NCBI GenBank assembly: GCA_045576455.1
Contig: JAZNGM010000004.1
Span: 65,237-129,236, forward strand
Direction of reading: 5' to 3'
DNA: 64,000 bases
Source of the DNA: RGIG4034 sp045576455
GTDB taxonomy: Bacteria > Bacillota > Clostridia > Lachnospirales > Lachnospiraceae
Position numbers and translations under genes: made by a program. The notes under the pieces are model-generated. The model did not search any database. It saw only the letters and a list, made by a program, of their open reading frames with translations, and had not been told where the DNA came from. Below are positions 1-8,285 of the stretch, piece after piece. Every line of letters begins with the position of its first letter. The stretch's first letter is position 1.

Positions 1-675
1 ACCGTAATTATAATCTTCAAAGCTTTTCTCATCCGGCTGTTTTTCATAAGAAGAAATAATATCCGAAATCGCAAGTTCAATGCCCGCTTCACGGACCATA
101 GCCTCCTTAATTGCCGTTTCCTCCTGCACACGGGTCGTATTGACATCCGCCACAAGCACGTTAAGCTCACGGTCAGGATCTATCTCTAATCTTACGGAAT
201 ACTCATCCTTCGCATCGTATTTATCAAGTGCACTGTTAAGAAGTGCCTCTACTTCCGTAGTACTCGAAAGATTAACTATCGTTTCATTAACCTTTACCGT
301 ATACGCCCTTTGAAGCGTCTCTTTGATATTCCGTTCCAGTACCCTTGTAAGATTTAAGGTAATATCTTTCTCACTATCCAATACGCCAAAATACCTTTTA
401 TCTCCGACAAGTTCCATATTGGCATCTATAAAAACCAGATTGTCAGATTGACAGGCAATACGTCTACGCGCTTCACGCAGACATTTTTCTGCGGTCTCTT
501 TGTCAGCTACCGTTCCGCAGTCAACACCATTCAAAAAAACTATATATGTATTATCACCTGTTGATTCTAATTTTATAATATTAGGCAAAAACAACATACT
601 GACAAATAATGCCAGCATGGATATCTTTATAAAAGTTATTCTTAATCGTTTATGATATTTTGTAAATAGTCTCAT
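1..675 (-). CDS. Membrane-anchored M23/G5-type peptidoglycan hydrolase, N-terminal part
   Basis: Partial: 225 codons run from an ATG at 675 off the left edge with no stop. The protein begins with a basic stretch (RLFTKYHKRLR) and one hydrophobic segment at about residues 14-35, so it is probably a signal-anchored exported protein. The region after the anchor (TYIVFLNGVDCGTV, then YTVKVNETIVNLSS and YSVRLEIDPDRELNVLV) resembles the N-terminal region of large Lachnospiraceae proteins that carry G5 and M23 endopeptidase domains further on. Those catalytic domains would lie outside the window, so the activity is inferred. The ribosome site is weak. The gene is divergent from the polymerase gene at 822. 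It could instead be another exported protein with the same N-terminal module. Confidence 0.6.
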   Translation of the reverse strand, partial: MRLFTKYHKRLRITFIKISMLALFVSMLFLPNIIKLESTGDNTYIVFLNGVDCGTVADKETAEKCLREARRRIACQSDNLVFIDANMELVGDKRYFGVLDSEKDITLNLTRVLERNIKETLQRAYTVKVNETIVNLSSTTEVEALLNSALDKYDAKDEYSVRLEIDPDRELNVLVADVNTTRVQEETAIKEAMVREAGIELAISDIISSYEKQPDEKSFEDYNYG

Positions 676-745
676 ATTTATCCAAATCCGTTCATTCTAT
701 CAATTCATCACCATACAGAGTCCATTTTATCAGTATTTTTTATTA

Positions 746-775
746 TTGTAAAGTCAGAGTTGGTATGTCTATAAT
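746..775 (+). promoter_or_regulatory. Promoter of the Y-family polymerase gene
   Basis: TTGTAA at 746-751 and TATAAT at 770-775 are separated by 18 bases, about 45 bases before the polymerase start codon. No SOS-type (LexA/DinR) operator is obvious around it. Confidence 0.5.
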
Positions 776-821
776 ATAAATAAGTAACAATCCATCGACA
801 CAATTCAAGGAGAAAAACACT

Positions 822-2042
822 ATGAGCCACAATGCAAACCGTATTTTCTTTCACATAGATGTCAACTCTGCCTTCTTAAGCTGGAGCGCTATCAAGAAGC
901 TCAACGAAGGAAGCGATATCGATTTAAGGAATATACCTTCCGTCATCGGCGGCGACTCCAAAATGCGTCACGGCATTGTTCTTGCAAAATCCATTCCGGC
1001 TAAAAACTATGGTATATATACAAGTGAACCTTTGGCAAGCGCCCGACGGAAATGCCCTTTTCTTACCGTAGAACCGCCTAACCACACCTATTACGAAGAA
1101 AAAAGCAAACTGCTCATGCAGCACCTTGCCGGCATCTGTCCTGATATCGAACAGGTCAGCATTGACGAATGTTATATGGACTTTACTCCGATAGCACACC
1201 TTTTCCCTTCTTACACGGATGCCGCACACCATATTAAAGATACTATAAATTCACGCTTTGGTTTCACGGTAAATATTGGGATATCGGATAGGAAAGTCCT
1301 TGCCAAAATGGCCTCAGATTTTAAAAAGCCTGATATGGTACACACTCTTTTCCATACTGAAATCAAGGAAAAAATGTGGCCATTACCGGTTTCTTCCTTA
1401 TATATGTGTGGCCAATCAAGTATAGAAACCCTTAAAAAGTTGGGCATACTGACTATTGGCGATCTTGCAACGGCAGATCCTAAAATTATACAGTTTCACT
1501 TAAAAAGTCACGGCAAATTACTTTTTGAATATGCCAACGGTATCGATTCATCTACAGTTGCAACCGCACCGCAGGATATAAAGGGTATCGGTAACTCCAC
1601 CACGTTATCTAAGGATCTTATGTCATGCGATGAAGCCTATCCGATCTTACATAACTTGGCAGAAAGTGTAGGCAGAAGACTCCGTCAGGCAGAAAAACTC
1701 TGTTCCCTTATAACCGTAGAAATTAAGTATGCCACTTTCAAGAGTGTTTCCCACCAAAAAATACTTTTGAATCCTACTGATTCGAACGAAGATATTTATC
1801 GTCATTCCATAGAACTCTTTGACACTTTGTGGGATCATACCCCCATACGCCTGCTCGGCATCCGCACCGGCAAACTCCTAAATACCAACGCACCGCAGCA
1901 GCTTACCTTATCCTTTGATAACAAAGAAGATTCCGCGAATCAAAAATACAAAAAACTGGATGCCGCACTTGACAGCATACGTAACAAATACGGCAATGAT
2001 TCCGTATATCGCGGCATAAAAAAAGCACATAAACCTGACTAA
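822..2042 (+). CDS. Y-family DNA polymerase (DinB/Pol IV-like)
   Basis: 406 aa translesion polymerase of the UmuC/DinB superfamily, which copies damaged DNA with low fidelity. The N-terminal palm motif FFHIDVNSAFLSW (first catalytic Asp about residue 13) and the second palm motif SIDECYMDFT (Asp-Glu pair about residue 110) are both intact. They are followed by thumb sequence, a helix-hairpin-helix-like stretch (LKKLGILTIGDLA) and a little-finger domain. The length suits DinB-like enzymes, although many Clostridia carry this branch as a separate housekeeping or cluster-encoded Y polymerase. An AAGGAGA at 807-813 precedes the ATG at 822. The gene stands alone on the plus strand, and its stop codon lies in the loop of a terminator hairpin. 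Confidence 0.9.
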   Translation: MSHNANRIFFHIDVNSAFLSWSAIKKLNEGSDIDLRNIPSVIGGDSKMRHGIVLAKSIPAKNYGIYTSEPLASARRKCPFLTVEPPNHTYYEEKSKLLMQHLAGICPDIEQVSIDECYMDFTPIAHLFPSYTDAAHHIKDTINSRFGFTVNIGISDRKVLAKMASDFKKPDMVHTLFHTEIKEKMWPLPVSSLYMCGQSSIETLKKLGILTIGDLATADPKIIQFHLKSHGKLLFEYANGIDSSTVATAPQDIKGIGNSTTLSKDLMSCDEAYPILHNLAESVGRRLRQAEKLCSLITVEIKYATFKSVSHQKILLNPTDSNEDIYRHSIELFDTLWDHTPIRLLGIRTGKLLNTNAPQQLTLSFDNKEDSANQKYKKLDAALDSIRNKYGNDSVYRGIKKAHKPD

Positions 2043-2061
2043 ATCAGTTGGTTTATGTGCT
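2024..2061. terminator. Bidirectional terminator between polymerase and flavin reductase genes
   Basis: A 12-bp perfect stem (AGCACATAAACC with GGTTTATGTGCT) has a 14-base loop that contains the polymerase stop codon TAA at 2040-2042. On the plus strand it is followed by T-rich sequence (TTTCGCTTTT). The facing flavin reductase gene ends 8 bases away, so the hairpin probably serves both genes. Confidence 0.75.
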
Positions 2062-2068
2062 TTCGCTT

Positions 2069-2632
2069 TTATGATTTTTTTACACTATATCCAAATGTGC
2101 CCAGTTTCTCGCCCAAAGCATAATACTCACCATGGGAATATGCCACAAGGCCGGTAGCATTGAGATTAAATTTCCCCTTCTCATCCATGTACTCATCTTC
2201 TATCTGGACATTCACCACTTCTGCAATAAACATGTCGTGACTTCCAAGATTCTTAACCTCTGTCACACGGCAAGCGATATTAACAGGACTCTCTTTAATG
2301 CCGGGTGCTTTTACGCCCGGTACTTCGCACGGAGTAAGCTTCATCTCTTTAAACTTATCAACATCTTTTCCGGAACGCACTCCGCAATAATCCGTTGCAA
2401 AGGTCAAATCCTTCGTTACCAGATTAACTACAAATTCTCCTGTCTCGCTGATAATCTGATGCGAATATCTTTCTTTTCTAACGGATATAGAAAGCATTGC
2501 GGGGTCAGAAGAAATGGTTCCCGCCCAAGCCACGGTAATAATGTTCGGTTTTTCCCCTTCTCTTGCCACACTAACCATCACTGCCGGCACAGGATAAAGC
2601 ATATTACCCGGTTTCCACGTTTGTTTTGCCAT
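2069..2632 (-). CDS. Flavin reductase-like FMN-binding protein
   Basis: 187 aa, matching the DIM6/NTAB flavin reductase-like family (split-barrel FMN-binding fold). Members either reduce flavin with NAD(P)H or simply carry FMN. Typical family sequence is visible: MLYPVPAVMVSVA at the start, NIITVAWAGTISSDP, then SIRK-type sequence (SISVRKERYSHQII) and EFVVNL. No partner monooxygenase is encoded nearby, so the physiological substrate is unknown. The ATG overlaps the TAA of the upstream coiled-coil gene by one base (TAATG), pointing to translational coupling. It is probably the last gene of the run from 3784. Confidence 0.85.
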   Translation of the reverse strand: MAKQTWKPGNMLYPVPAVMVSVAREGEKPNIITVAWAGTISSDPAMLSISVRKERYSHQIISETGEFVVNLVTKDLTFATDYCGVRSGKDVDKFKEMKLTPCEVPGVKAPGIKESPVNIACRVTEVKNLGSHDMFIAEVVNVQIEDEYMDEKGKFNLNATGLVAYSHGEYYALGEKLGTFGYSVKKS

Positions 2633-3087
2633 TATATTATCTCCAATATCTTTAATATTACTACCGCAAGGTTTCCTGCCGAAAGAAGAAGTGTTAAAAT
2701 CATTATCGGCTTAATACCACGGACTTTCTTTCTTATAGTTTCATTCTGCTTGCCGATAAGTTCTGTCTGTTCCATAATCTTCGCAGTCTGTTCCTGAAGT
2801 CCCTGTTCCACTACTGCCTGGACATTTCTGTATACCTTAACACATTCCTTATGCACTGCCTCTATGGTATCCGTATCGGCACCTTTTTCTGCTTCAAGCA
2901 TTTCCTGTAATTTATCCGCAATTTCCAAATTTTTAAGATTCAGCTTGCGTATTTCCTGAAGCCGTTCATCATATTCCGCGAGCTGGCTTTTCAAACGTTG
3001 AAGCTCTTTCTCCTCAGCCTCTGAATTTGCCTTAATAATCTCCTGCGCACTAAACTTAGAAGCTATCTTATCAATAAATGTATCCAT
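2632..3087 (-). CDS. Coiled-coil protein with C-terminal membrane anchor
   Basis: 151 aa from the ATG at 3087, preferred over an in-frame ATG at 3105 because GGAGGAAA at 3099-3092 is correctly spaced for it. Residues 20-115 are highly charged and heptad-like (EAEEKELQRLKSQLAEYDER, then QEQTAKIMEQTELIGKQ), predicting a long coiled coil. The last 20 residues (PIMILTLLLSAGNLAVVILKIL) form one transmembrane helix, so the topology is cytoplasmic coiled coil with a tail anchor. I recognise no family. It lies between an alarmone synthetase and a flavin reductase, with which it appears co-transcribed; a functional link is unproven. Confidence 0.75.
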   Translation of the reverse strand: MDTFIDKIASKFSAQEIIKANSEAEEKELQRLKSQLAEYDERLQEIRKLNLKNLEIADKLQEMLEAEKGADTDTIEAVHKECVKVYRNVQAVVEQGLQEQTAKIMEQTELIGKQNETIRKKVRGIKPIMILTLLLSAGNLAVVILKILEII

Positions 3088-3142
3088 CCACTTTCCTCCA
3101 ACCATACCCTCATTCTCTTTCTTTCATTCGTAAATTAAATGC

Positions 3143-3784
3143 TTATTCCGCACTGTTTTCCGACAATTTTGTAACTTCTTCATTTAACAGTAACATCTGG
3201 TTATCCAAGTCCGAAACCATCATTGCACACTTTACAAGCTCCTCTTTAATATATTGAGGGGCATTACCCTCGAATTTATAATTAATCTTATGTTCAAGAC
3301 TCGCCCAAAAGTCCATAGCTACCGTTCTTATCTGTATCTCTACTTTAGCATTAACCGTCTTATCCGACAAATAAATCGGTACAGAAACCAGCATATGATA
3401 ACTCTTGTATCCGCTCGGTTTCGGCGAAACGATATAATCCTTAACCGATAACACTTCCAGGTCGCTCTGATTCGCAATCATCTCTGCAATACGGTATATA
3501 TCCGATGTAAACGAACAAATAACCCTTATCCCGGCAATATCGTTAACATACTCAATCATATTATCAATAGTTGATTCATATCCGTTTTTCTTCAGCTTCT
3601 TAACGATACTCTCCGGCGTTTTCAATCTTGACTTGATATGTTCAATCGGATTATATCTATGTACATGTTGAAATTCATCATTTAAAATTTCAAGCTTTGT
3701 ACCGATTTCTTTTAGTGCCGAATTATAAACGAGCGTAACCTCTTTCCAGCTATCTACGTCATTACCTTCACTTGTAAATCCCAT
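3143..3784 (-). CDS. Small alarmone synthetase (RelQ/YjbM-like GTP pyrophosphokinase)
   Basis: 213 aa single-domain RelA/SpoT synthetase. The family transfers pyrophosphate from ATP to GDP/GTP, making (p)ppGpp. Visible signatures are SRLKTPESIVKKLKK (substrate-binding basic region), DIAGIRVICSFTSDIY, the SGYKSYHMLVSVP motif and the EIQIRTVAMDFWASLEHKI box with the synthetase Glu. There is no HD hydrolase, TGS or ACT domain, and the length matches SAS1/RelQ proteins. The start at 3784 has GGTGGAG upstream. It is first in a probable three-gene run with a membrane-anchored coiled-coil protein and a flavin reductase. Confidence 0.9.
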   Translation of the reverse strand: MGFTSEGNDVDSWKEVTLVYNSALKEIGTKLEILNDEFQHVHRYNPIEHIKSRLKTPESIVKKLKKNGYESTIDNMIEYVNDIAGIRVICSFTSDIYRIAEMIANQSDLEVLSVKDYIVSPKPSGYKSYHMLVSVPIYLSDKTVNAKVEIQIRTVAMDFWASLEHKINYKFEGNAPQYIKEELVKCAMMVSDLDNQMLLLNEEVTKLSENSAE

Positions 3785-3957
3785 TCCACTCCACCTTATA
3801 CAAATTAATTATATACAGTATAACATATATTTACGAAAATGTAAAAAAACAACCTAAAAGTTATCTTAACTTTCTATAAACAACGCAATTCTTTTATGGA
3901 CAAATTATAATTTTGTGGCATACTATTTCTAACAGACGAGAAAAGGAGCTATTTATT

Positions 3958-4236
3958 ATGTTCAGATTATGGGCAAAAGAATGGAAAGACAATCGTATAA
4001 TCCGTGACATTACTATCTGTAATGACGAAAATGACACCCGGACCCACAAAATATTTAAAGCTCTTGAAGAAGTCTGCTATCAATTCGACCTTTCTGTACC
4101 CATCTGGCTCGACGTTAATATACGTGAATTCAAAAGGGTATCCAAAACACGCTTTACCAAAGACAGCTTTATTGATGCTGTTTCTTTTGATTATCTTGAA
4201 ATCCAGGTTATCGAAGAAGATCCCGAACAATTTTAA
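3958..4236 (+). CDS. Small conserved-looking hypothetical protein
   Basis: 92 aa from the ATG at 3958, chosen because AAAAGGAG at 3941-3948 sits 9 bases upstream; the longer reading from 3913 has no ribosome site. The protein is acidic to neutral, cytoplasmic, with no membrane segment or signal peptide. It has aromatic and charged clusters (FRLWAKEWKDNRIIRD; LSVPIWLDVNIREFKRV). I do not recognise a family. It is transcribed alone between the divergent alarmone synthetase and the haemolysin III gene. Confidence 0.7.
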   Translation: MFRLWAKEWKDNRIIRDITICNDENDTRTHKIFKALEEVCYQFDLSVPIWLDVNIREFKRVSKTRFTKDSFIDAVSFDYLEIQVIEEDPEQF

Positions 4237-4255
4237 AATTTTTGCATAAAAATAA

Positions 4256-4284
4256 TTGACTTCGGAAATCATAAGGTGTAGCAT
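4256..4284 (+). promoter_or_regulatory. Probable promoter of the haemolysin III gene
   Basis: TTGACT (4256-4261) and TAGCAT (4279-4284) are spaced by 17 bases. The start codon at 4372 is about 87 bases beyond, leaving an untranslated leader in which I see no clear structure. Confidence 0.45.
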
Positions 4285-4371
4285 TTCAATATATCACACG
4301 TAGTTTTCATTACTACTTGTTGTATTATTGTTATATTTTTCCATTTTTTGTAATTATGAAAGAGGTGAATT

Positions 4372-5019
4372 ATGACCATTACGATTCGTGAACCCGGAAG
4401 TGCTTTTACCCATTTGATTGCCACAATACTTGCTACCTTTGCCGCAACACCTTTATTAATCAAGGCTTACACTACTTCCGCAGCAAATGCACGCGCGCTT
4501 ATGGTATTTATTGTAAGCATGATACTTCTGTATAGCGCCAGCACACTATATCACTCCGTTAATGTAACGGGCAGCAAACTTAAAATATTCAAAAAAATTG
4601 ATCACATGATGATCTTTGTACTCATTGCCGGTTCTTATACGCCGGTATGTCTAATCATTTTAGGCGGAAAATTAGGATATACTTTACTGGCTGTCGTATG
4701 GGGTGTTGCAATAGCCGGTATGCTTATTAACGCATTTTTTATAAATTGTCCGAAATGGTTTTCCTCATTAATCTATATCGCAATGGGTTGGATTATTGTA
4801 TTTGTTTTCAGGACAATAATAAGCACACTCCCAATCGGTGCATTCCTGTGGCTGCTTGCCGGCGGAATCATCTACACAATCGGAGGTGTGCTCTACGCTC
4901 TAAAACTTAATTTATTTAATTCAAAGCATACAACCTTTGGCTCACATGAAATATTCCATCTTTTTGTGATGGGCGGCAGCATCTGCCACTTCATTTTCAT
5001 GTACATCTATGTTGCATAA
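4372..5019 (+). CDS. Haemolysin III family (YqfA/PAQR-like) membrane protein
   Basis: 215 aa integral membrane protein with seven predicted hydrophobic segments, of the hemolysin III / PAQR superfamily. Family hallmarks are visible: GSAFTHLIATILA near the N terminus, LYSASTLYHSV (His in TM2), KKIDHMMIFVLIAGSYTP (Asp-His pair), and FGSHEIFHLFVMGGSICHF near the C terminus with the metal-ligand His residues. Despite the name, most members are not proven haemolysins; the PAQR relationship suggests a metal-dependent membrane hydrolase or sensor. GAAAGAGG precedes the ATG. The end is convergent with galE. Confidence 0.9.
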   Translation: MTITIREPGSAFTHLIATILATFAATPLLIKAYTTSAANARALMVFIVSMILLYSASTLYHSVNVTGSKLKIFKKIDHMMIFVLIAGSYTPVCLIILGGKLGYTLLAVVWGVAIAGMLINAFFINCPKWFSSLIYIAMGWIIVFVFRTIISTLPIGAFLWLLAGGIIYTIGGVLYALKLNLFNSKHTTFGSHEIFHLFVMGGSICHFIFMYIYVA

Positions 5020-5022
5020 CAA

Positions 5023-6039
5023 CTATACTTCGTAGCCGTTCGGATTGTTACTCTGCCATCTCCAGGAATCCTCACACATTGTGCGGATTCCTCTTTTTGC
5101 ACTCCAGTTAAGTTCCCGTTGTGCTTTAGAAGGATCTGAATAGCACTCTGCAATATCTCCCGGCCTTCTGTCTTTAATAACATAAGGAATTTTTCTTCCG
5201 GAAGCTTCCTCAAAGTTTTTAACAATTTCAAGAACGCTGTAGCCCTGTCCTGTACCAAGATTATAAATTCCAAGTCCGGGATTCTCTTTTATTTTTTCAA
5301 TAGCTTTTACATGTCCGTTAGCCAAGTCCACTACGTGGATATAATCACGCACTCCCGTTCCGTCCGGTGTATCATAGTCGTTACCAAACACGCCCAGTTC
5401 CTTGAGTCTTCCGACAGCTACCTGTGTAATATACGGCATAAGATTATTCGGTATACCGTTCGGGTTTTCACCGATAAGTCCGCTCTCATGGGCGCCAATC
5501 GGATTAAAATATCTTAACAGCATAACGTTCCATTCCGGATCTGCCTTTTGTATATCTGTCAGAATCTGCTCAAGCATCGACTTGGTCTGTCCGTACGGAT
5601 TCGTTATTTCACCCTTAGGGCACTCTTCCGTAATAGGCACAAATGCAGGATTTCCGTACACCGTAGCAGAAGATGAAAATACAATATTTTTAACACCATG
5701 TTTTCTCATAACATCAACCAGCACCAATGTACCGCCGATATTGTTCTGATAATATTCCCATGGTTTTTGTACAGATTCTCCTACCGCTTTGAAGCCGGCA
5801 AAATTAATTACCGCATCAATATTCTCCGTATCAAATATTTTATCCATCGCTTCACGGTTAATAACATCCGCTTCATAAAACTTCACCGGTTTTCCCGTTA
5901 TCTTTTCAACTCTGTTAAGCGATTCCCTGCTTGAATTACTCAAGTTATCTACCACTACTACGTCATAGCCTGCTTCCTGTAATTCAATTACTGTGTGGCT
6001 GCCGATATATCCGGCACCGCCTGCAACTAATACTGTCAT
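5023..6039 (-). CDS. galE: UDP-glucose 4-epimerase
   Basis: 338 aa NAD-dependent short-chain epimerase interconverting UDP-glucose and UDP-galactose, for the Leloir pathway and for surface glycan precursors. It has the Rossmann motif VLVAGGAGYIGSHTV at the N terminus, SSSATVYG (catalytic Ser/Thr region), NPYGQTK (YxxxK catalytic pair), LRYFNPIGAHESG, and a C-terminal RRPGDIAECYSDPSKA. The ATG at 6039 is preferred over 6066 because AGGAAGG lies 9 bases before it and the N terminus then begins exactly at the Rossmann strand. Only 4 bases separate it from the upstream kinase gene, so the two are probably co-transcribed. Confidence 0.95.
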   Translation of the reverse strand: MTVLVAGGAGYIGSHTVIELQEAGYDVVVVDNLSNSSRESLNRVEKITGKPVKFYEADVINREAMDKIFDTENIDAVINFAGFKAVGESVQKPWEYYQNNIGGTLVLVDVMRKHGVKNIVFSSSATVYGNPAFVPITEECPKGEITNPYGQTKSMLEQILTDIQKADPEWNVMLLRYFNPIGAHESGLIGENPNGIPNNLMPYITQVAVGRLKELGVFGNDYDTPDGTGVRDYIHVVDLANGHVKAIEKIKENPGLGIYNLGTGQGYSVLEIVKNFEEASGRKIPYVIKDRRPGDIAECYSDPSKAQRELNWSAKRGIRTMCEDSWRWQSNNPNGYEV

Positions 6040-6043
6040 AACA

Positions 6044-8239
6044 CTAACCTTCCTCATTCCATTCAATATCTTTTAAAAACGTTGTCATTTTATATAATAT
6101 ATCTTCCATCGCATATACAAACTCATTCTGCTCCTGATAAATCTTAAGCAGTTCAAGTCCTTTTGCCGCAATTTCCATTTCTTTTGCGGTAGCCGCAATA
6201 TCCATGACGCCAACCGTTGTAAGGACGCTCTTCATTGCGTGTGCATATATGGCATAATCATTCCAATTTTTTTCTTCAAACGCATTCTTTATGTCTTTAA
6301 TCATCTTTGGCATGCCTTGTACCGTGAACGCCACATTAGCCGCAATACCTTTTGTACCCGTATTCGTGTGCTTACCGGCTTCTTCCACATCTGCAAAGGA
6401 AGCCAGCTTCGTTCGAATCATAGCATCGTAAGTATCATGACCGTCATTTACTTCCACAAGTGTATGCTCAACTGGAATAATAAGAGATTTCGGCAAGTAG
6501 TTATACAGAACCCATTCCAGTTCCTCTCCGCGCACCGGCTTTGCCACATAATCCGAAAAGCCCGCATCAATATACTTTTGCTTGGCTCCGTTAACCGCAT
6601 TAGCTGTAAGGGCAATAATAGGAACACCTTCCGCAAGCAACTCTTCTCTTATTTTCTGTAACGTTTCGATACCATCCATAGCAGGCATCATATGATCTAA
6701 AAGCACCAGATTATAATACGGCTGCACATCTGAAAAATCCGGCCGGTACGGCATTTTTTCACGCAATACGCTTAAGCACTCCAGACCCGAAGAAACCGTA
6801 TCCACTTTAACACGTACCCGCTTCAAAAGCTTTATTGCCACATTCAGGTTCGTCTCATTATCATCCACCAGCAAAACCCTTGCCCCCGGTGCCTGAAACT
6901 CCTCTTTTACCATTTCCGTATTTTTTATGCGGTTTTTGTATTTTGACCGGTAATCTCCGACTTCCTGTATATCTGCAACTTCTTGCGGCACTCTCAGGCA
7001 AAATAACGACCCTTTGCCATATTCACTCTTAAGGGAAATGGTGCCACCCATCAATTCTGCAAGCTTTTTAGCAATCGCCAGGCCCAATCCGGTTCCTTCT
7101 ATTTGGGAATTCCGCTTTTCGTCAATCCGGTGGAAAGAATCAAATATATTAATCATATCACTTTCGCGAATTCCCCTGCCGGTGTCCCGTACTCCCATGT
7201 AAAGAAGTTTTTCTTCCTGTTCATAGTCAACAAGCAGCGTAACAATGCCTTTGTCCGTATATTTAACCGCATTAGACAAAAAATTAAGGGCTATTTGTTT
7301 TATACGGATAGCATCACCAATAAGTTCATCAGGCATCTTTGCATTTATCTTAACATCAAAGGTAAGCCCCTTTTTCTCAGCACGCTCCCGCATCATATCT
7401 TCAAGTTCGCATACTATATCCGTCACATAGTATGGGTTTTCGTCAATATCCAGCTTGCCGGATTCCATTTTTGAAAAATCAATAATATCGCCCACCAGGG
7501 AAAACAGCGTTTTTCCGGAGGCTTCGACGGCCATGGCATATTCCTTAATCGCCTCGTCTTTATTTTCACGCAATATCATTTCATTCATTCCCAGCATGGC
7601 ATTGAGCGGTGTTCTTATCTCGTGCGACATATTCGCAAGAAACTCAACCTTTGCATTCGAAGCCTTATCCGCATTCTCTTTTGCTTTACTGTAAGTATTA
7701 TATTGCATCTGGATACTGATTCCGGTAATGGAAGCCACTACCAGATATGCCACAATTATATCAATATACTGTGCTGCACTGTATATTTCAAATTTAACAA
7801 CAAGGGTTGGATAAGTAAATTCTATCCAAATACATATTAAATTTACGATTGTGGTACATATCGCAAAAATCAGCAACCGCACTCCCCGGACGGTTACAAA
7901 TAAAAGTACTATTTCAAGAACGAACCATGAGGGCATGCCGCTCAAAATCCCACCCGTAAAAAAGTAAACAACGGGATACAATACGCAAAACACCATGGCA
8001 TACACAATTGTTCCTACGAATAAATACTTTTTCTTGACATTCGCAATAATAATAGCTGCCAGCATAAGTATTGCAAAAAGAAAAATATAACCTGCATTAT
8101 ACGAAATACCACCAAGCACTACGTTTAATACCAACGCCAGAACCGCCCCCAGGGTTCCGCAGCCGACAACCACATTAAACATTCTTCCCTCAATCGGGAT
8201 ATCCTCTGAAAACATGTATTTTTTTAGCAGTTTTGTCAT
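6044..8239 (-). CDS. Hybrid sensor histidine kinase (6 TM, HisKA, HATPase, REC, HPt)
   Basis: 731 aa. Residues 20-180 hold about six membrane helices with no recognised extracellular domain. HisKA begins near 198 with phospho-acceptor His206 (MSHEIRTPLNAMLGM). The HATPase has its N box around 319-328 (NFLSNAVKYT), DTGRGI at 352-357 and GTGLGL at 382-387. A receiver spans about 454-580 with Asp459-Asp460 and phospho-Asp515 (LVLLDHMMP). A C-terminal HPt carries His667 (AHAMKSVLTTVG). The whole phosphorelay is therefore in one chain, and the output partner is not adjacent. GGGGGAATT precedes the ATG. Its architecture matches the kinase at 34.2-36.8 kb. Ligand unknown. Confidence 0.93.
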   Translation of the reverse strand: MTKLLKKYMFSEDIPIEGRMFNVVVGCGTLGAVLALVLNVVLGGISYNAGYIFLFAILMLAAIIIANVKKKYLFVGTIVYAMVFCVLYPVVYFFTGGILSGMPSWFVLEIVLLFVTVRGVRLLIFAICTTIVNLICIWIEFTYPTLVVKFEIYSAAQYIDIIVAYLVVASITGISIQMQYNTYSKAKENADKASNAKVEFLANMSHEIRTPLNAMLGMNEMILRENKDEAIKEYAMAVEASGKTLFSLVGDIIDFSKMESGKLDIDENPYYVTDIVCELEDMMRERAEKKGLTFDVKINAKMPDELIGDAIRIKQIALNFLSNAVKYTDKGIVTLLVDYEQEEKLLYMGVRDTGRGIRESDMINIFDSFHRIDEKRNSQIEGTGLGLAIAKKLAELMGGTISLKSEYGKGSLFCLRVPQEVADIQEVGDYRSKYKNRIKNTEMVKEEFQAPGARVLLVDDNETNLNVAIKLLKRVRVKVDTVSSGLECLSVLREKMPYRPDFSDVQPYYNLVLLDHMMPAMDGIETLQKIREELLAEGVPIIALTANAVNGAKQKYIDAGFSDYVAKPVRGEELEWVLYNYLPKSLIIPVEHTLVEVNDGHDTYDAMIRTKLASFADVEEAGKHTNTGTKGIAANVAFTVQGMPKMIKDIKNAFEEKNWNDYAIYAHAMKSVLTTVGVMDIAATAKEMEIAAKGLELLKIYQEQNEFVYAMEDILYKMTTFLKDIEWNEEG

Positions 8240-8285
8240 AATTCCCCCGTTTCTGCAAACCGCAATTTATCAGTAAGTATATTGT

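Noticed and set aside
2132..2797. 221-codon plus-strand frame
   Set aside because: Antisense to the flavin reductase and coiled-coil genes, both of which have motifs and ribosome sites; protein reads as unstructured Cys/His/Phe-rich shadow.
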